Part shown: in pieces, positions 1 to 13,900 of the stretch
Layout: the number at the start of each line of letters is the position of its first letter
Numbering within the stretch: the stretch's first letter is position 1
Assembly (NCBI GenBank): GCA_003991915.1
Contig: RQTK01000022.1
Location: forward strand, 543,097-607,096
Reading direction: 5' to 3'
Origin: Elysia chlorotica
Lineage: Eukaryota; Mollusca; Gastropoda; Plakobranchidae
DNA: 64,000 bases
Notes under the pieces: generated by a model
Databases searched by the model: none
Told to the model about the DNA's origin: nothing
The model's input: only the letters and a program-made list of their open reading frames with translations
Position numbers and translations under genes: made by a program

Positions 1-3000
1 ATTTATCATACAAAACACTTACATTAAAAAAAAAAAATCAAAATGTGTTAAAACCACAAATGATATGTCTATATCTACATATTGGTTAGTGAACTAGTTC
101 TGGGGTCACATGGCATTTATAATAGTTTCTCCTCTGGCTTCTTCTAAAGACAATGAGACCAGAGGGGAATAATTTTTTTCTCAGTATGACTGAATACATG
201 TAATAAGTTGTTACTATAGCAAAATATAAATTAAAAAAAAAAATTAATAAAAAACTTAAAATGTTTATATTTGGACAATTAACTATATATGTGGGCACTT
301 TTAAAGACTTTTAAAAGCTACAAACTTTAAACATAGCACAAAAAACCTCTAAGTTAATAAAATATTTTATGACACACACATACTGTTTTCTCTTTGATAA
401 AATGCTGTCACATCTTAAAGATCAAGATTTTGAATTTTAATAAAGATGTAATTAAAAAAAAGATAGTTTAAACAGCCTGCAATTTCTTTTGTCTCACAGG
501 CAGCTCTCATGATTATTCACACAGGCACCTAGACAGGTCTGCAAGCTCTACACGCAACTATTATCTATTAAACCTAGGGGAAGTATAACTGCAGATGGTG
601 CATTATGAGCACTCTTTATTCCAGGGGCCTGGACTAGGTGTTGGATTTCTTTTTTCTACATTCGAATTAAAATAGCCCTGAATGAGTTTGCTCGAATTGA
701 GTCATTACTACCAATTTCATTCATAATATCATTTTTTCCTGTTCTAATCAAAGGGTCCATTAAATGTTGTCTTGAGCACAACTGAAAAAAATATGAGGTA
801 ACATTACAGTACTGTGAGAATGTGAGATAAATGTAGAGCTAAAAAAATTGCACACTCCAATAATCTTAAACAATAGCATTTAAATAAATACTTCGATACA
901 ATTAAGTAGATGGATCAATGAGGATTAGAAAGTACCAAAATCAAAACATGATGCTAACTGAACCCTGTTCATAGCTGATCCTGGTAAAATTGATCTACTC
1001 AAACATAAAAAAATGGAAAAAAAAATATTCAAAATATAGCAGGAAGCTTTTGTTATCTGCTTAAGTCATCCACATCTGATTGTTTCCCCCCATTTTTTGT
1101 ACCAAGCACACCGGATTCCGACAAATAATTTGAATGCTTTTTTTTTATAATTAAGACCTTTGGAGAAAAATACACATAATAGTTGATTCAAAAGCAAGCA
1201 ATAGTTACACTTTATAAATCTCTTAGTGTGGAAAAAAAGCATATTCTTAAAACAAGTCCTGGCAAATTTGGTATATTAGACATATTTGAAAAGAAAAAGG
1301 AAAAATTAGCAATAACATATGTGTTGAATATCAAACCTTTACGTGATTTGTCTTTCCAAAGCATCTAGATCAATATGCTTTTCTCACAAGTCTTATTAGG
1401 TAGAAGAAAGTATGCTTTTGATTTCATGCTATGCTTTTTCTCCTACAACAAAATATAAATATTTACAAAATACTTCTTCCACTGTTCATCCTCTTTTTTG
1501 TGTTGATAGAACTAATTAATTTTGGTTTATTCTGTGTACTACGTACTATGTTTGTCAGTAAATTATAGAGTAATTGGTCTAGTAAATAAAAAAGATTTGT
1601 GTCTAAATAGATTATTATTATTATTATTATTACAGATTTTAAGTCCTTGGCAGTTAAAAGAATTAAAACAGAAAACAATACTGATCTGCTTAAACTTGCA
1701 ATGACAGCAATAAAAAGGTTAAATTAAAACTACTTAACTTCTTTTGTATTTTCATTTTACTATGCATTTAAAAATTAGTAGTCTTAAAAGGGAAACCTTT
1801 AACAAATGTGTATCATTTGTTGTTGATGCTTAATATTGTAAATCAAATTGAGTGTAGACCTACTCCAGATGTTCCACTAAGTGATCTAGAATTAGTGTGC
1901 TTGTTAAATTTAATGGAAAAAAGTGTACTTCAAACCTAAATGCTGGCAGCAATCAGTCATAGCAAGTCTGAAGAATGCAATGTGAAGTATAATATCTAGA
2001 TTCTAGTAGTCAAATTGTTACAAATGCTCTCCTTGCAAAGTCTAAGGGTACTCTTTCACTATATATACTATAACATTCTTTTTCTCATTGTTCAAAAGCA
2101 AAGCTAAAACTTAACTTACCTTTCAAATCATTACACAAAGACTACAAATAGACTAAATCAACTTTTCAGGAATGTTTAATTGCCTATATTATATTTAGGA
2201 CATTATTTTTCTTTCCTTAAATGTTAACTTTCGAAAATGAAAAAAAAAAAAATGAAAAATCCACTAACCTTTGATGAATGCATAGTTATCCTTATGTGAA
2301 CTTTAAATTATTCAAATATGGTTTGGGTTAATGACACTTAACAATACCTTAATACTAAACTTAAAACAGTGATATTACTTTTTGACAAAAATATTGCCAA
2401 CCCCATTTCCCACTTACCTAGATAGTTATTTGAAATGCATTTAGATTGTGTGTATTTACTTAAGAAAACAATAAAAACAAATGCAGCAAAAAATAAGGAT
2501 CTTTGGAATAATTTCCAAGAAATCATGTTGACTACTCCACAGCCAGGAACAAAGGAAAAGGTTAGAATTAAATTATCATAGAATTATGAGCTTAATTGCG
2601 ATGAGCCATTTTGCAGTGCCAAAAAGTTTTACCCATCAGTTTGTTGCAGAAATAAGCTGAAACTGAAGCCAAAATAAACTTTATGATATTAATTAACAAC
2701 ATCCAAACAGTACGTTGGAAAGTTGTTTTATTTCAACAATAACATTTTTGTTAATGGGTTATCCACAAAAACAAAAAGAGAACAAATTTATTTAAAGAAA
2801 TGTCAGACCACTTATTTAAAAAAAAAAAATTAGAACTCACAAAGGTAATGAGGAGATGGTTAGTGCTCAGAGAAAACAACATGTTGAGTTTATCGCTTAA
2901 CAAAGATTGCTAATGGAAATTGTTATCAATTATTAAGAAAACTGGGTTAAATAGGATGTAAAACAGCACAGGGCTGTTAATTTCAATGTGAGCCCAAAAA

Positions 3001-4349
3001 CTGATGAACATAATGGATTGATTTGTATCACTGAAACTGCCCATAAAAATGGGAGAAGTAAGCCCAGAGGATTTGGACACCTTCAATGATGAAAAAGGCA
3101 CACAATTTTAAAGAAGAATATTTGGAATTGACTTTTTTATCTTTAATTTTTGGCAATGATTTTTTTCGTAGGAAGAAAGTCTGACATTGCTTTAGAATTC
3201 CCAAGGGAGAAATCTGCAAACAATTTAAGTGATTCAAACTCTCAATTGCTTTTTTAAGTCTATGATCTAAGATGAATCATTTAAACCAATTCGTTTGGGT
3301 TTTTTTATTGTTGGTTTTGAGTGTCCATGAATAACTAGTCCATTTTGTGGACATTGAACTGAAACTTTACATACTGCCACGTATAAAAAGAGATAAACTT
3401 TTCCATTCAACGGTTCAATTACACTAACATTTACCCGACCCCTAAAACATAATAATGTGAACCTCATAAAAATATTGCTCATATATTTCAATTAAACACA
3501 AAAAAATACACATTCTGTTGTCATAATCACACTTTCAAGTATGTTAAAAGGCACATCATGTTGATGAAATAAAGAACACATTTTACTGTCATTTTTACAT
3601 ATTTCATGGTTATTTACATCAATGTAAAAAATTTGACCGTCATGATTTTTACATAATGTTATGGTTATTTACATCCATAGATACGACAATTAATGCTATG
3701 ACATCTTTACCTGATTCTTTTTTCATTTAGACTTTAAAAAAAACATGATTCACAAAAGGCAAAGTTAGGTTAGCAAGGGTATGAAGAGATAATTTAAATA
3801 AATGACATAAACCCAAAAGGCGAACTTATGTGATTTCTTTAAAATCATAATAAATGCTGGCGGTCACCAGATACCTACATCTTTTTTTTCCTTACCATAA
3901 TTATTCATATATTTTACCAACAAGCTTGATAAGTAAAAGAGATTTGCTTTCAAAGCTTTCATCATTTTTTTTAATGTAAACAGAAGTGCCTAACTAATAG
4001 CAGATTGAACATGGTACTATATGTCTTAGTATTTATTACGGTTTGAAGAAATATAATTTGATTCATACTTAAAAGAGATTAACGAAAAAAAAATTGTTCA
4101 GGACCTGTTGTGTTATGGTAAATTTTTTTACAATATTCTACTAAAAACAAGGGAGAAAAGAAAAACATGAGAGTGGAATAATAGGACAGAAATAAGGTGC
4201 CAATTACTTAAAAAGAAGCAAAAAAAAAAGATAACAGAGTGAGAAATGAAAGCAAACATGGGCATGAAAGATTTAGCATACAAGCATAACAAAGAAAATA
4301 TAAGTTTTGCTCTATTTTCATTGCATTATTCTAAAAGCGTTCTACACAC
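1..4349 (-). other. DMXL2: DMXL intron 16 (5' part), no exon recognised
   Basis: Follows the donor of exon 16. I looked for the next conserved block of DMXL (the segment with ACFVASDG… in relatives) on the minus strand and did not find it, so the intron runs off the left edge. The stretch is AT-rich with A/T runs and a short TTA repeat at 1612-1634. The small ORFs here show no family similarity. Confidence 0.6.
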
Positions 4350-7300
4350 CTTGGGAGGAGTGTGGGCACCCAGGCCACACTGGTGAAGGCCGCCTGGTTG
4401 CTGTTGTTGATGCGACAGAGCTCCACTATTCCACCCGAGGTTGACAGGGGACCTACCGGCATCACCTGCCACAGGATGAGCTCACTACAAAATGTTGGAC
4501 CAACCTGCTCGACATCTGGAGTTTCTGAGAAGAAAAGGAGCATGGTCAAAATATCAATGCAGTTGTGAAACAGTTGAGCCTGTCAATTTATCCTGCCCAA
4601 GTATGTTAGAATTAAAATGTTCACGTACTAATACCTAAAGCACTGCGCGTTTAACTTTTATGTTACATATCAAACAAAAGATTATTTTTATGATATTAAT
4701 GAAAAAATTATCAATGTGAAAAATTTTTCCTCAACAAATTTCAACAGCAATCATTTGACTAAACTGACGGATCTTCCTTTAATTGTCTACAGTGCAGACT
4801 AAAAAAGCATATCCAATTTATCTATTTGAAACAGCATTATATGAGTTACCTAAACCAGAACTTTTGTCCTCATCATTTATCAAAAATGGGTCTGAGGAAG
4901 TACTGGGGGTTGCACTGTCATTCGGTGGAAGATTGTGATGAGACGTGGTCAACATCAGAGGCAATACAGGGTGGCATGCAGCAGAGTTGGTGCGAAACCT
5001 GTGACCACATGCTCGGGCTACATGTGACACACTCACTATGTTTTGGAATTTTGTTTTCTCTGCAAATCTCACCTAAAAACAAAAAATATATGATTAAAAA
5101 AAAACATAGCAGCACAGACTTAGGTCTCTTATGAAAGATTTAGCTACAAAATATTTATTGCAAGAAGGAAAAGTAAAGAAAAAATTGGTTTTGTGGTTGT
5201 TTTCTTTGGGGTTTTTTTTTCATAAAAAAGAGTGAAACATATTTTACAATTCTTAAATACAAAATAAGGATGTTCAACATGAGATACATCATCAGCAGGT
5301 CTATAATCTATAGGGCCCTGGGCTCAAAAGAAATCCTAACTTCACTTTATAAATCATTTATGAGAGTATACAGAAAGCTTAATTGGAGTTTTCTTCTCTT
5401 CTAGATGCCAATTTCTTTTATATGGCACAATAATATAAATCTATAAACTATGCTTATGCTTCTGTCACAGTAAGAAATACTTAATACAATAATACTTTTA
5501 TAGCCTCACTAAGTCGTTTCAAACTTCCTCTGTCTTAAGTGCTTAGCTAATGACAGCCAAATATCTCACAAATGAATTGCATACCTGCCACTGGTTAAGT
5601 GTGCCATTTGTGTGTTTGGTGACCATGTGAATACTCGGCACTAGTACATCTGGAAGCAGGAGTTCTTTCATCTTATTGTTGGAGGGGTTGTGTAGACTGC
5701 CACGACGGTTCCTAGAGCCGGCTCCCCCTTCATTGGGATGCAGGCTCTCACTAAGCTGCAGAGCCAAACGAGCATCGCTGCGATCATAGTTGCAGTACAT
5801 GATGATATTACTGGCCATGCTCCGGGCGTCCGGAATAGGGAAGGCCCGGGGAAGACGGGAAGAGAAACTGGCTTGAGCCTGATGAAATGTGAATGGCCAG
5901 CTCTCGTCTAGGTGATCGATGAGCCTGGTGAGGGATTGAGAGGATTAAATACAACAAATTTGACATAAGTAAAAACCAACCAAACTCTGGACTACAATAA
6001 AAAGACAGTAAATTTGGAACAAGACATAAATGTAATGTAACCACAATCACATTCAATTTTAAAACATGGTTTTGTAGGGCCCCTCTAAAAACGTTGCTTT
6101 TGGTCTTTTAAATTTTTATAATAAAAAATAAAAATATGCAGGGCGTATTAGTTGCTCTGTTTTTACTTGACATTCACATAAAAGCAGTGGGAAAAAAAGC
6201 CACAAGCTCTTATATACATATCACATCAAGTATATCTCTTTAAAAAATGTTCCATCCAAAATTTAAAAAGCCATCAATAATTGGTTTATTATGAATCTTC
6301 TACAGGCTAAGAAATCAAACCAACTAAATGACTTTTCTAAAACTAAAAAGTAATTTTGTTCTCATCTTTGAGACCGAATAGTAAGCAATATAAAGGGCTA
6401 AATATATCAGCTTTGACTTACCAAACAAGGAAGCTACCATCAACTGGATGTATGCTGAATACATAATCTGGACTACTGTGCCAATCCAATAGAAGGCTGT
6501 CTATCTTTCTGTCCAGCCGATCAAGTACACCGGATTGGAGGAGATGAATCTGAAAATGTTTCCAATAAGCAAGCAAGTATGGTGTAAAAGTAGAACTAAG
6601 GAACAAAACTCATTCTCTTTTTTAATTTGGAATTAGATTCAGATGGAAAAAAAATTTTCAAATAATACTTAACAAACCTGACATGCTGAATAAAAACTCA
6701 CAGGAAACTCAGCATGATGCTCCATCTCCTCCTCTTTAACATGATCTTCTGCAGAAGAAAGACTCGCATGGCTTCCATTTTGTCGCATCCTTCTTTTATC
6801 AGGTAAAACATGTTTTTTTCTTGCTTTTGATATGCCTGGGGAATGAAGCAACAGTTTTATAGATTACAGCAAAAAATGAAACACTGATTATTACTGCAAA
6901 ATGGAAAACTAAAATCTTGCTATAACCATTAAAATGACAACCTATTACTTTGAGTTGGTTTAACGACCAACGTCAGCACTATTCAGGCTATATTTTGGAC
7001 GGGCATCTGACAATTTTATGTGCAGCCACAAACGAGAGAGTGGGTGGGGATACCATGACTCCTGCCTCAGCCGATCACATTATACTGACACCTACCCTAC
7101 CAGTTAGAAAAACAAAATCGAACAAAGAAATCAGCCGATTGCGAGATTTGGACCACTGACCATATATCTAGAAACCAACTCTTTAGCACTTGAGTCAGTT
7201 TGCTCCCCTATAATTTGATCTCTTAACCAAAATCAACCTGATCAGAACAGCTTGCATACAATACTAAACCATGTTAATACTTAACATGAAACGTTCATTT

Positions 7301-10300
7301 CCTGCTTTAAGGTAATGCATATTTCAGACAAACACTTCTAAAACATTCTACTATGTACATGTTGGTTGTTTTGTTTTTTCTTAACTTGTAAAGAAGAAAT
7401 AGGACCTCATGTGATTATTATTATATTAAATGTTATTCAAAATAGGCTGATAGCGCTTTGCGAAGGATTTTTTTTTTTAGTTTCTAAATAACTAATAAAA
7501 TTGATTATCATACAAAAATACCTTTGTGATACATTTAAGACATACCATCATCACTGTCAGGATCCTCTTCCTCCTCTATTTCTTCATCACTGTCAGTTCT
7601 ATTGGATGAATGAACACCCACACTGGCTTCCTCTGCTAACAACCTCTGGTGTAAGTCCTGCAGCAGTCGTTCTGCTTCCATGGTGAATTCCATATCTTTG
7701 TTGTTCATCCAGTGCAGACGGAAATTGCTTTCCACATCATCTTTATTCCCAGTGATGGGTAGCAAAGGAATGTCTAAAACAAAGATATACAAATTTCGGT
7801 GATCAACATGATATATTTAGAGTGATGCCAACTGGATCATTATTTTTTAACTGAAAATCCAGTGCAAAGTATCACAGCACATTGAATTTCTACTGAGCTT
7901 ATGACCTGCCAACTTTTTTATCTTTTTTTTACTGAAAATCAGTAAATTTAAATTTACAAAAAAAAATGGCATCACTGCAATTTAGGGAAATTCTTCATTA
8001 AAAAACAAAATAAAGTAAAAAAACAAGTAGGATTTGATATTTGCCAAATGTGGCTCGACACATCACATCATTTGGTTTACTTAAGTGAACTTTTTTCATT
8101 TTACCTGTGTCTGGATTGATGCTGCAAGCTAGGTGAAAGTGTAAAACAGGTGAAACCCCATTATGGTGGATAGCAAACTTGTGGAAGTCATGGACACTGC
8201 TGGAAGTCTTCATGGGTTGTCCATTGGGCAAATTTTCACCACCTGATTTAGGAAATTTCCTTCTTTTATGTATTGCTTGCCTGGAGAAAAAACAATTTAT
8301 AAGGACTTGGTAAACTTTATGGTTAATGCAATGTGATGTATGCATTATCAATCATAATGTGCCATTCAGTGCTAATGGGAGAGCTGTTAGGTAGCTGTCC
8401 ATTTTGACAAACTTTTAAAACTTTAAAGCCTATTTAAACAGCTGCAAAATTCTTAAAATGGAAGACATGTACTTTTTTTCAGTGATGCCGACAGAATCAT
8501 TTTTTATTTTTTCACTGAACCTCTAGCATATTACGGCATAGCGCTTTAACACGCTTTTACAGAACTCTGTCCTGCGAACCAGATTCTATTAGTTGCAAAT
8601 TTGTAAATTTAGAGAAAATGTGCATCACTGTTATTTGGTTGGTTGGGTTGGTTTAACGTCCAACAGCAGCACTATATAGGCTATATTGTGGACGGGCCCC
8701 AAGACGGACGTCTGACAATTTTAGTGCTGCCACACACGGGGATGCCATGACTCCTGTCTCAGCCTGTCACATTATACTGACACCGACCCAACCAGTAGGG
8801 AATGCAACAGCCAGGATTCGAACTCTGGACCTTTTCCGTCGTAAGCCGATGTTCTACCCCTGGACCACCTCGATAAAGTTTATATTGAATTCATAAAGGT
8901 ATTTATTACAGTACAATATAAAAACTACATGAAGACAATACTTCTTTATGAAAATATTTAATTTGGAAGTAGATTTGAGGTATAAATAGAAACATGTACA
9001 AAAATCAGCCATAGTAACTATTTTTGGTTAAACTGAGTCCATTTCTTAAAATCTCTTTTTTTTTTTTTTATTTAAGTAATTTACTCTACTTAATTGGTGT
9101 CTCCCTGTCATTAAACAAAATTCTGTATCTTTGCCAATGAATTTCACTTCCATAATATTAAATTTTGATAAAAATATATTTTATTAAATCTAATCCTTGT
9201 TCCTGACACATATGAGCCTTTATTTCAATTTCTTTGTAGGAATTGTGAGATCAGCCATGCGTGCAGCAAGCCAGCTACCTGGAAGGGGTTCCACTGATGT
9301 GGATGTTGCCCCAGTACCTGCACGTTAATCAAAATACTGATGATGATGATGATGATGATGATGAATTCAACTACCTAATAAACCATTTCAGTACATGCAC
9401 TAAAGTACTAGAAAAAGCCCAACTGATCAGGAGCTCTACAGCACATAAAACAGTACTGTAGTACTGGGGATAACTTAACTTACCGGATTGTCTTCAGCCT
9501 GTGCACAAATCTTTTCTTGTGTCTCTGCGTGAGATACTTTGGATCCAGGCTCATGGCAGGGTCAAACTGTTCAAGGTCAACAAGACCAGCGTCTGGTAAG
9601 ATGGTCTCCACAAATATTCGGCACACATTGTCCTCACAGGATGTCACCAACATGTTTGCCACAGATCCTCTGAAAAGTGTTGCACAGACTTGTTCATTTA
9701 TAACAATCTATTTTTAACTTTAAAACTTTTTTGTACCTTTCACACCGCAAGATTTAAGGCCTATTCCTTGTGTGTACACGATAATGGGGGATTTCCCCAA
9801 ATTTATAAAAAGGTAAAAGCGTTGATTTTGTCTTATATTTAAATAGAACGTGTGTTGATCAACACAAAGAGGTGCTAGAACAACATGTGTGCAGCATGAT
9901 GGGAAACGGTTAATTAGGCATCCATCTAAACTTTTAATTTTTTCTTCAAATTAAAAAAGCAACAATTTTGAACCAATTCAGGAACATAAGTAATTGAATT
10001 AAGGGTGAAAACAATACTGAAATTTGGGGCTTAGACCACCAATTTGACTAATATGAATATTGTGTGTATGGATGTACCATATTGGGTACACTTTTCATAT
10101 CTGTAAATACATGTATCTGTTATTCTCTGACCAAAAGAAAAATTTCCTACATGGACTAAGAAAGTAATGTATTATCATATCTAACCATTATATTTTAAAA
10201 TATCTTAAAAATCAAATAAAGGTCTAAAATTCATATACATAACATCATCCTGAAAAATATCATAAGTGGGAAGAAATCGTGAACATCACACAGGCATGAT

Positions 10301-10898
10301 ATTTTCTCTATGACTGTCACCTGGGCATGTACTTGCTTGTCTGCCTCCACTCAAAACCTGTGACAGATCTAGGATGACTGATGTAAATAAAGGAGTAGTG
10401 CACAGATGACTTTTTTGGACTCAGCACACTGTCATGTCTCATCAAACCTTGGGAGACTAATAAAAATAGAAGAAAAAGAAGGATGGGTTACCTAAAAAAA
10501 CTATTTTGTGTATTCCCTGTGTACACACAATTTCAAAGAGTAAAATAGTGGTTTCCTGAGCAGAAAACAGTGTACTGAACAGGTTAAGAATTACTTTACT
10601 AGAAAGATTTCAATTGAAGAAAATAACTGAAATCTTTGGCATGTATGTTAATCTACAAAGCATATAAAAATATATATATATAATTTTTTTTAAACAAAAG
10701 AGTAATCATGTAAACAACATACCTTTTTGATCCTCGTACCAAATCTTCACAAGCCTTTCATTCTGAAAAGGTAGTTAAGATTTTAGAGCTGATTAATGCT
10801 TATAAATTATCGATTACACATTGACAATGCTTGAAACAATAATAAAAGCTTTTTTGCCCCTATTCAAATATTAATAGTAGTAATAGTAGTAGTAATAA

Positions 10899-10955
<57 letters not shown>

Positions 10956-13900
10956 TAATAACAATAATAATAAAAATAATAATAATAATGATAATGATAA
11001 CTAAATTATCGTCCAAAAGTCATACAAGACATACAATCTATGATGGAATGAAAGATTCAATCATCATATGAAACAGTTTGAAAACAGACAAACCTTCACC
11101 AAAGACTTTTTATACTTAAACCAAGGCAAAAGAAAAAAGAAAACGAAACAAAAACCTGTCACCAACTTACCTTTCCAAGTGAGGCAAACACAAAACTATC
11201 TGGAGAATATTTTAGATGTATAACAGGAGAGGCAGGTCTGAAGATATAAAAAATTGTTAAATATTCATTAGGTTGAAAGCTGATATCAGCAAATTTGTGT
11301 GAATATATAAAAAAAATGTCTGGCAAAAATTTAACCTAGAGAGAAGCCTTTTTTTTTAAAAATCCATGTCACGTTAATGATGCTTCAAAAGAGATATGCA
11401 ACTTGATTTGCTATACAAATGAAAAAGAAAGAGAAATTATGATGTTAGAGATTTGGTCTTTTTTTGAGGAAGAAAAAATTTATTTAAAAATATATCCATT
11501 TTGCAGAGTTAAAATATGTATGTAATAAAAAAAGGTCTAAGCTTTAAATGTTTTAAAAGAAAAATCCAAAAGTACTGTTTATACATATGTTGCCTGTTGC
11601 TAATTAATGAGTTTTAGGTGAAAAAGATGTTTCAAGTGTTTCAACTGCAAGAAAAAAAAAAGAAAAAAAATTAAATTCTTACACCTAAGCCATGAGACTA
11701 ACGTTGATCCAACCCCCAAAAATGGGTGAATACTAATAATAGACGAATGCATTGACATCAGCATTACATGTTTGTTTGTTTTTTTTTTAATTTTTAAAGA
11801 AATGGACTACAGGAGAAGCTGAATACACAAATCTTACTTAATTTTCCAAACACACTCCCAAGAGCCCAAATCTGTTTGTTGGTGGTCAGTGGTGTGGTCT
11901 GAATCCGCAATAGCGTGAACCAGGCGCTGAGTGACCGGATCTTCATCCTCCCCTCCAACTGCCCCGAGTTGAAACTGGACTTTGTGCACCGGGCTCTGGT
12001 GCCCTGTAGGTGCTGCTGGCTGGTGTACATACTCCCACATCTGGATGACATCCCCTCCGGTAAGCAAACGGGATCCTGTTTGATGATAGAATTCATTTCA
12101 GTAACTCTTAGGAGTCACAGCATTTTGCCAGAAATACTTATGAAATCACATTATTTTCAGTTTGTTTGCTTCATATCCCTTGAACCTAAGAAGATAGAAT
12201 AGCAATGTTTGGAGATTTAAACACTTCAGCTTTTTTTTCTTTCAGTAAAGTATTTGCCAAAGGGGTTGTTATCAACCCAGCATTCGGAATCATGTTACAT
12301 GCCAATTTCTTTTAAAAATGTAATACCAATAACAACATTAAGAAGAAAAACAAAGCTTTACTTTTCAGTGAATATACAATAAAAAAGACAACAAATCAAC
12401 AAAGGTTATAATTATATAGTAGATTAGTTCAATCGAAACAGATAAAGTATTTCTAGCTTACGGTTGAAAACAGTTCATAAAACATATAGACATACAATTA
12501 CACTGTATAACGTATTAGGTGCATGGGTGTTTTTTTTTTAATGTTATGATCCTCACTATTCGAGACAAAACTTCTGAATAGTTATATGCAAAACAACAAG
12601 CTTTCAGACAAATATCTTATGGAAAAGTTAAAAAAAAACAATCGATATAACCATAAAAAAATGAGTCCGGAAAACCAACGATTTACACTTCAGGTTATTG
12701 TTACTGGTTGCGCTCTCACCCAGACCGATAAACACAAATGCATTTTTTTTTTATTCTTGCAACTTTTTACATATGATATATACATATAAGACCATACTGT
12801 TCGAGGTAGGAATCGCCTTATAATTATTATAAACTATGCTCTGCACAGGCATTGTTCACATAGCTTAAGTGGTACTGTGGGCTTAGTGGCTATTTCCCAG
12901 CTTGAAAACTATTTTTTGTAGATTCGTGGACGACTGAACCCATTTCATATTGGAGACATTGGCACTGATAGCTACTAAATATATTTTTGCATGAACTGCA
13001 ACCCCCACCCCCCCTTAACTGTATTTGATGTTAATCATCAGATTGTTGTGTACCAAAATTCACACAGGATATGTAAAACTGACTTTTACTCGTCTTAAAT
13101 GTACATTCTTTATTTCTTGTAACTGTAGAAGTTTTATAAATCAATGATAGGCCCCCTCTGTGGTTGTTTCAGTAAGTATTAAAATATGCCATAATTTTAT
13201 GTATTTCTACTGTCGGTTGTACTTTTGATATTTACATTGTTTGAACAATGAGTCCTTTAAATATAGAAAACATAGAGGACATATATGTTTAAAAAATTGC
13301 ATAATATGCTTTATTTGGGTAAGTAAATACATAACAGAAATAAGGTGAAGTTTTCCTTGATACCAAAAGTATATCTTTAAATTGGGTAAAAAAAAGTTCT
13401 TAATAATCCCAGGAAATGTAAAATATTAAAGAAAACACTTTTTTCCATGTTGCAATCTGAATAATAATTAAAAAGAAATGCACATGCCTTCCACATTCCA
13501 ACTTAAACATCTTATAAAGCAGTCTGCGTTTAATTCTGCAGTTGGGAACCACCGGTAATCCAATTTCTGAGGAGATAAAAAAAAAGACACATGCTAAATT
13601 AACGTTACAACTAACCCACTTCAAATCAATCCAATGTATAACATATTTTTTTCCAAAGTCTTATATAACCGCTATTTATTCATTGAGCATCAGATAAAAT
13701 AATTATAAGGACACAAGATGCTACCAAGAAAATTTTAAAAAAGCATAAACAAAGATTGCTAAAGACAGACAAATCCTAAAACAGTTAAAAATATTTAAAA
13801 ACACCAACCTGTTTGTATCAAAATAAAGAAAAATATATTATGAACAAATCAAATTTTAAATGAAGAAAAAAAAACAACAACAGAACATCTATAGTGAGAT

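Noticed and set aside
3267-3491. Candidate further DMXL exon on the minus strand
   Set aside because: The translation does not match the conserved block expected after exon 16, and no phase-2-compatible acceptor supports it.
4826-5134. 102-codon plus-strand ORF
   Set aside because: It is the antisense shadow of DMXL exon 15; the minus strand carries the family-conserved reading.
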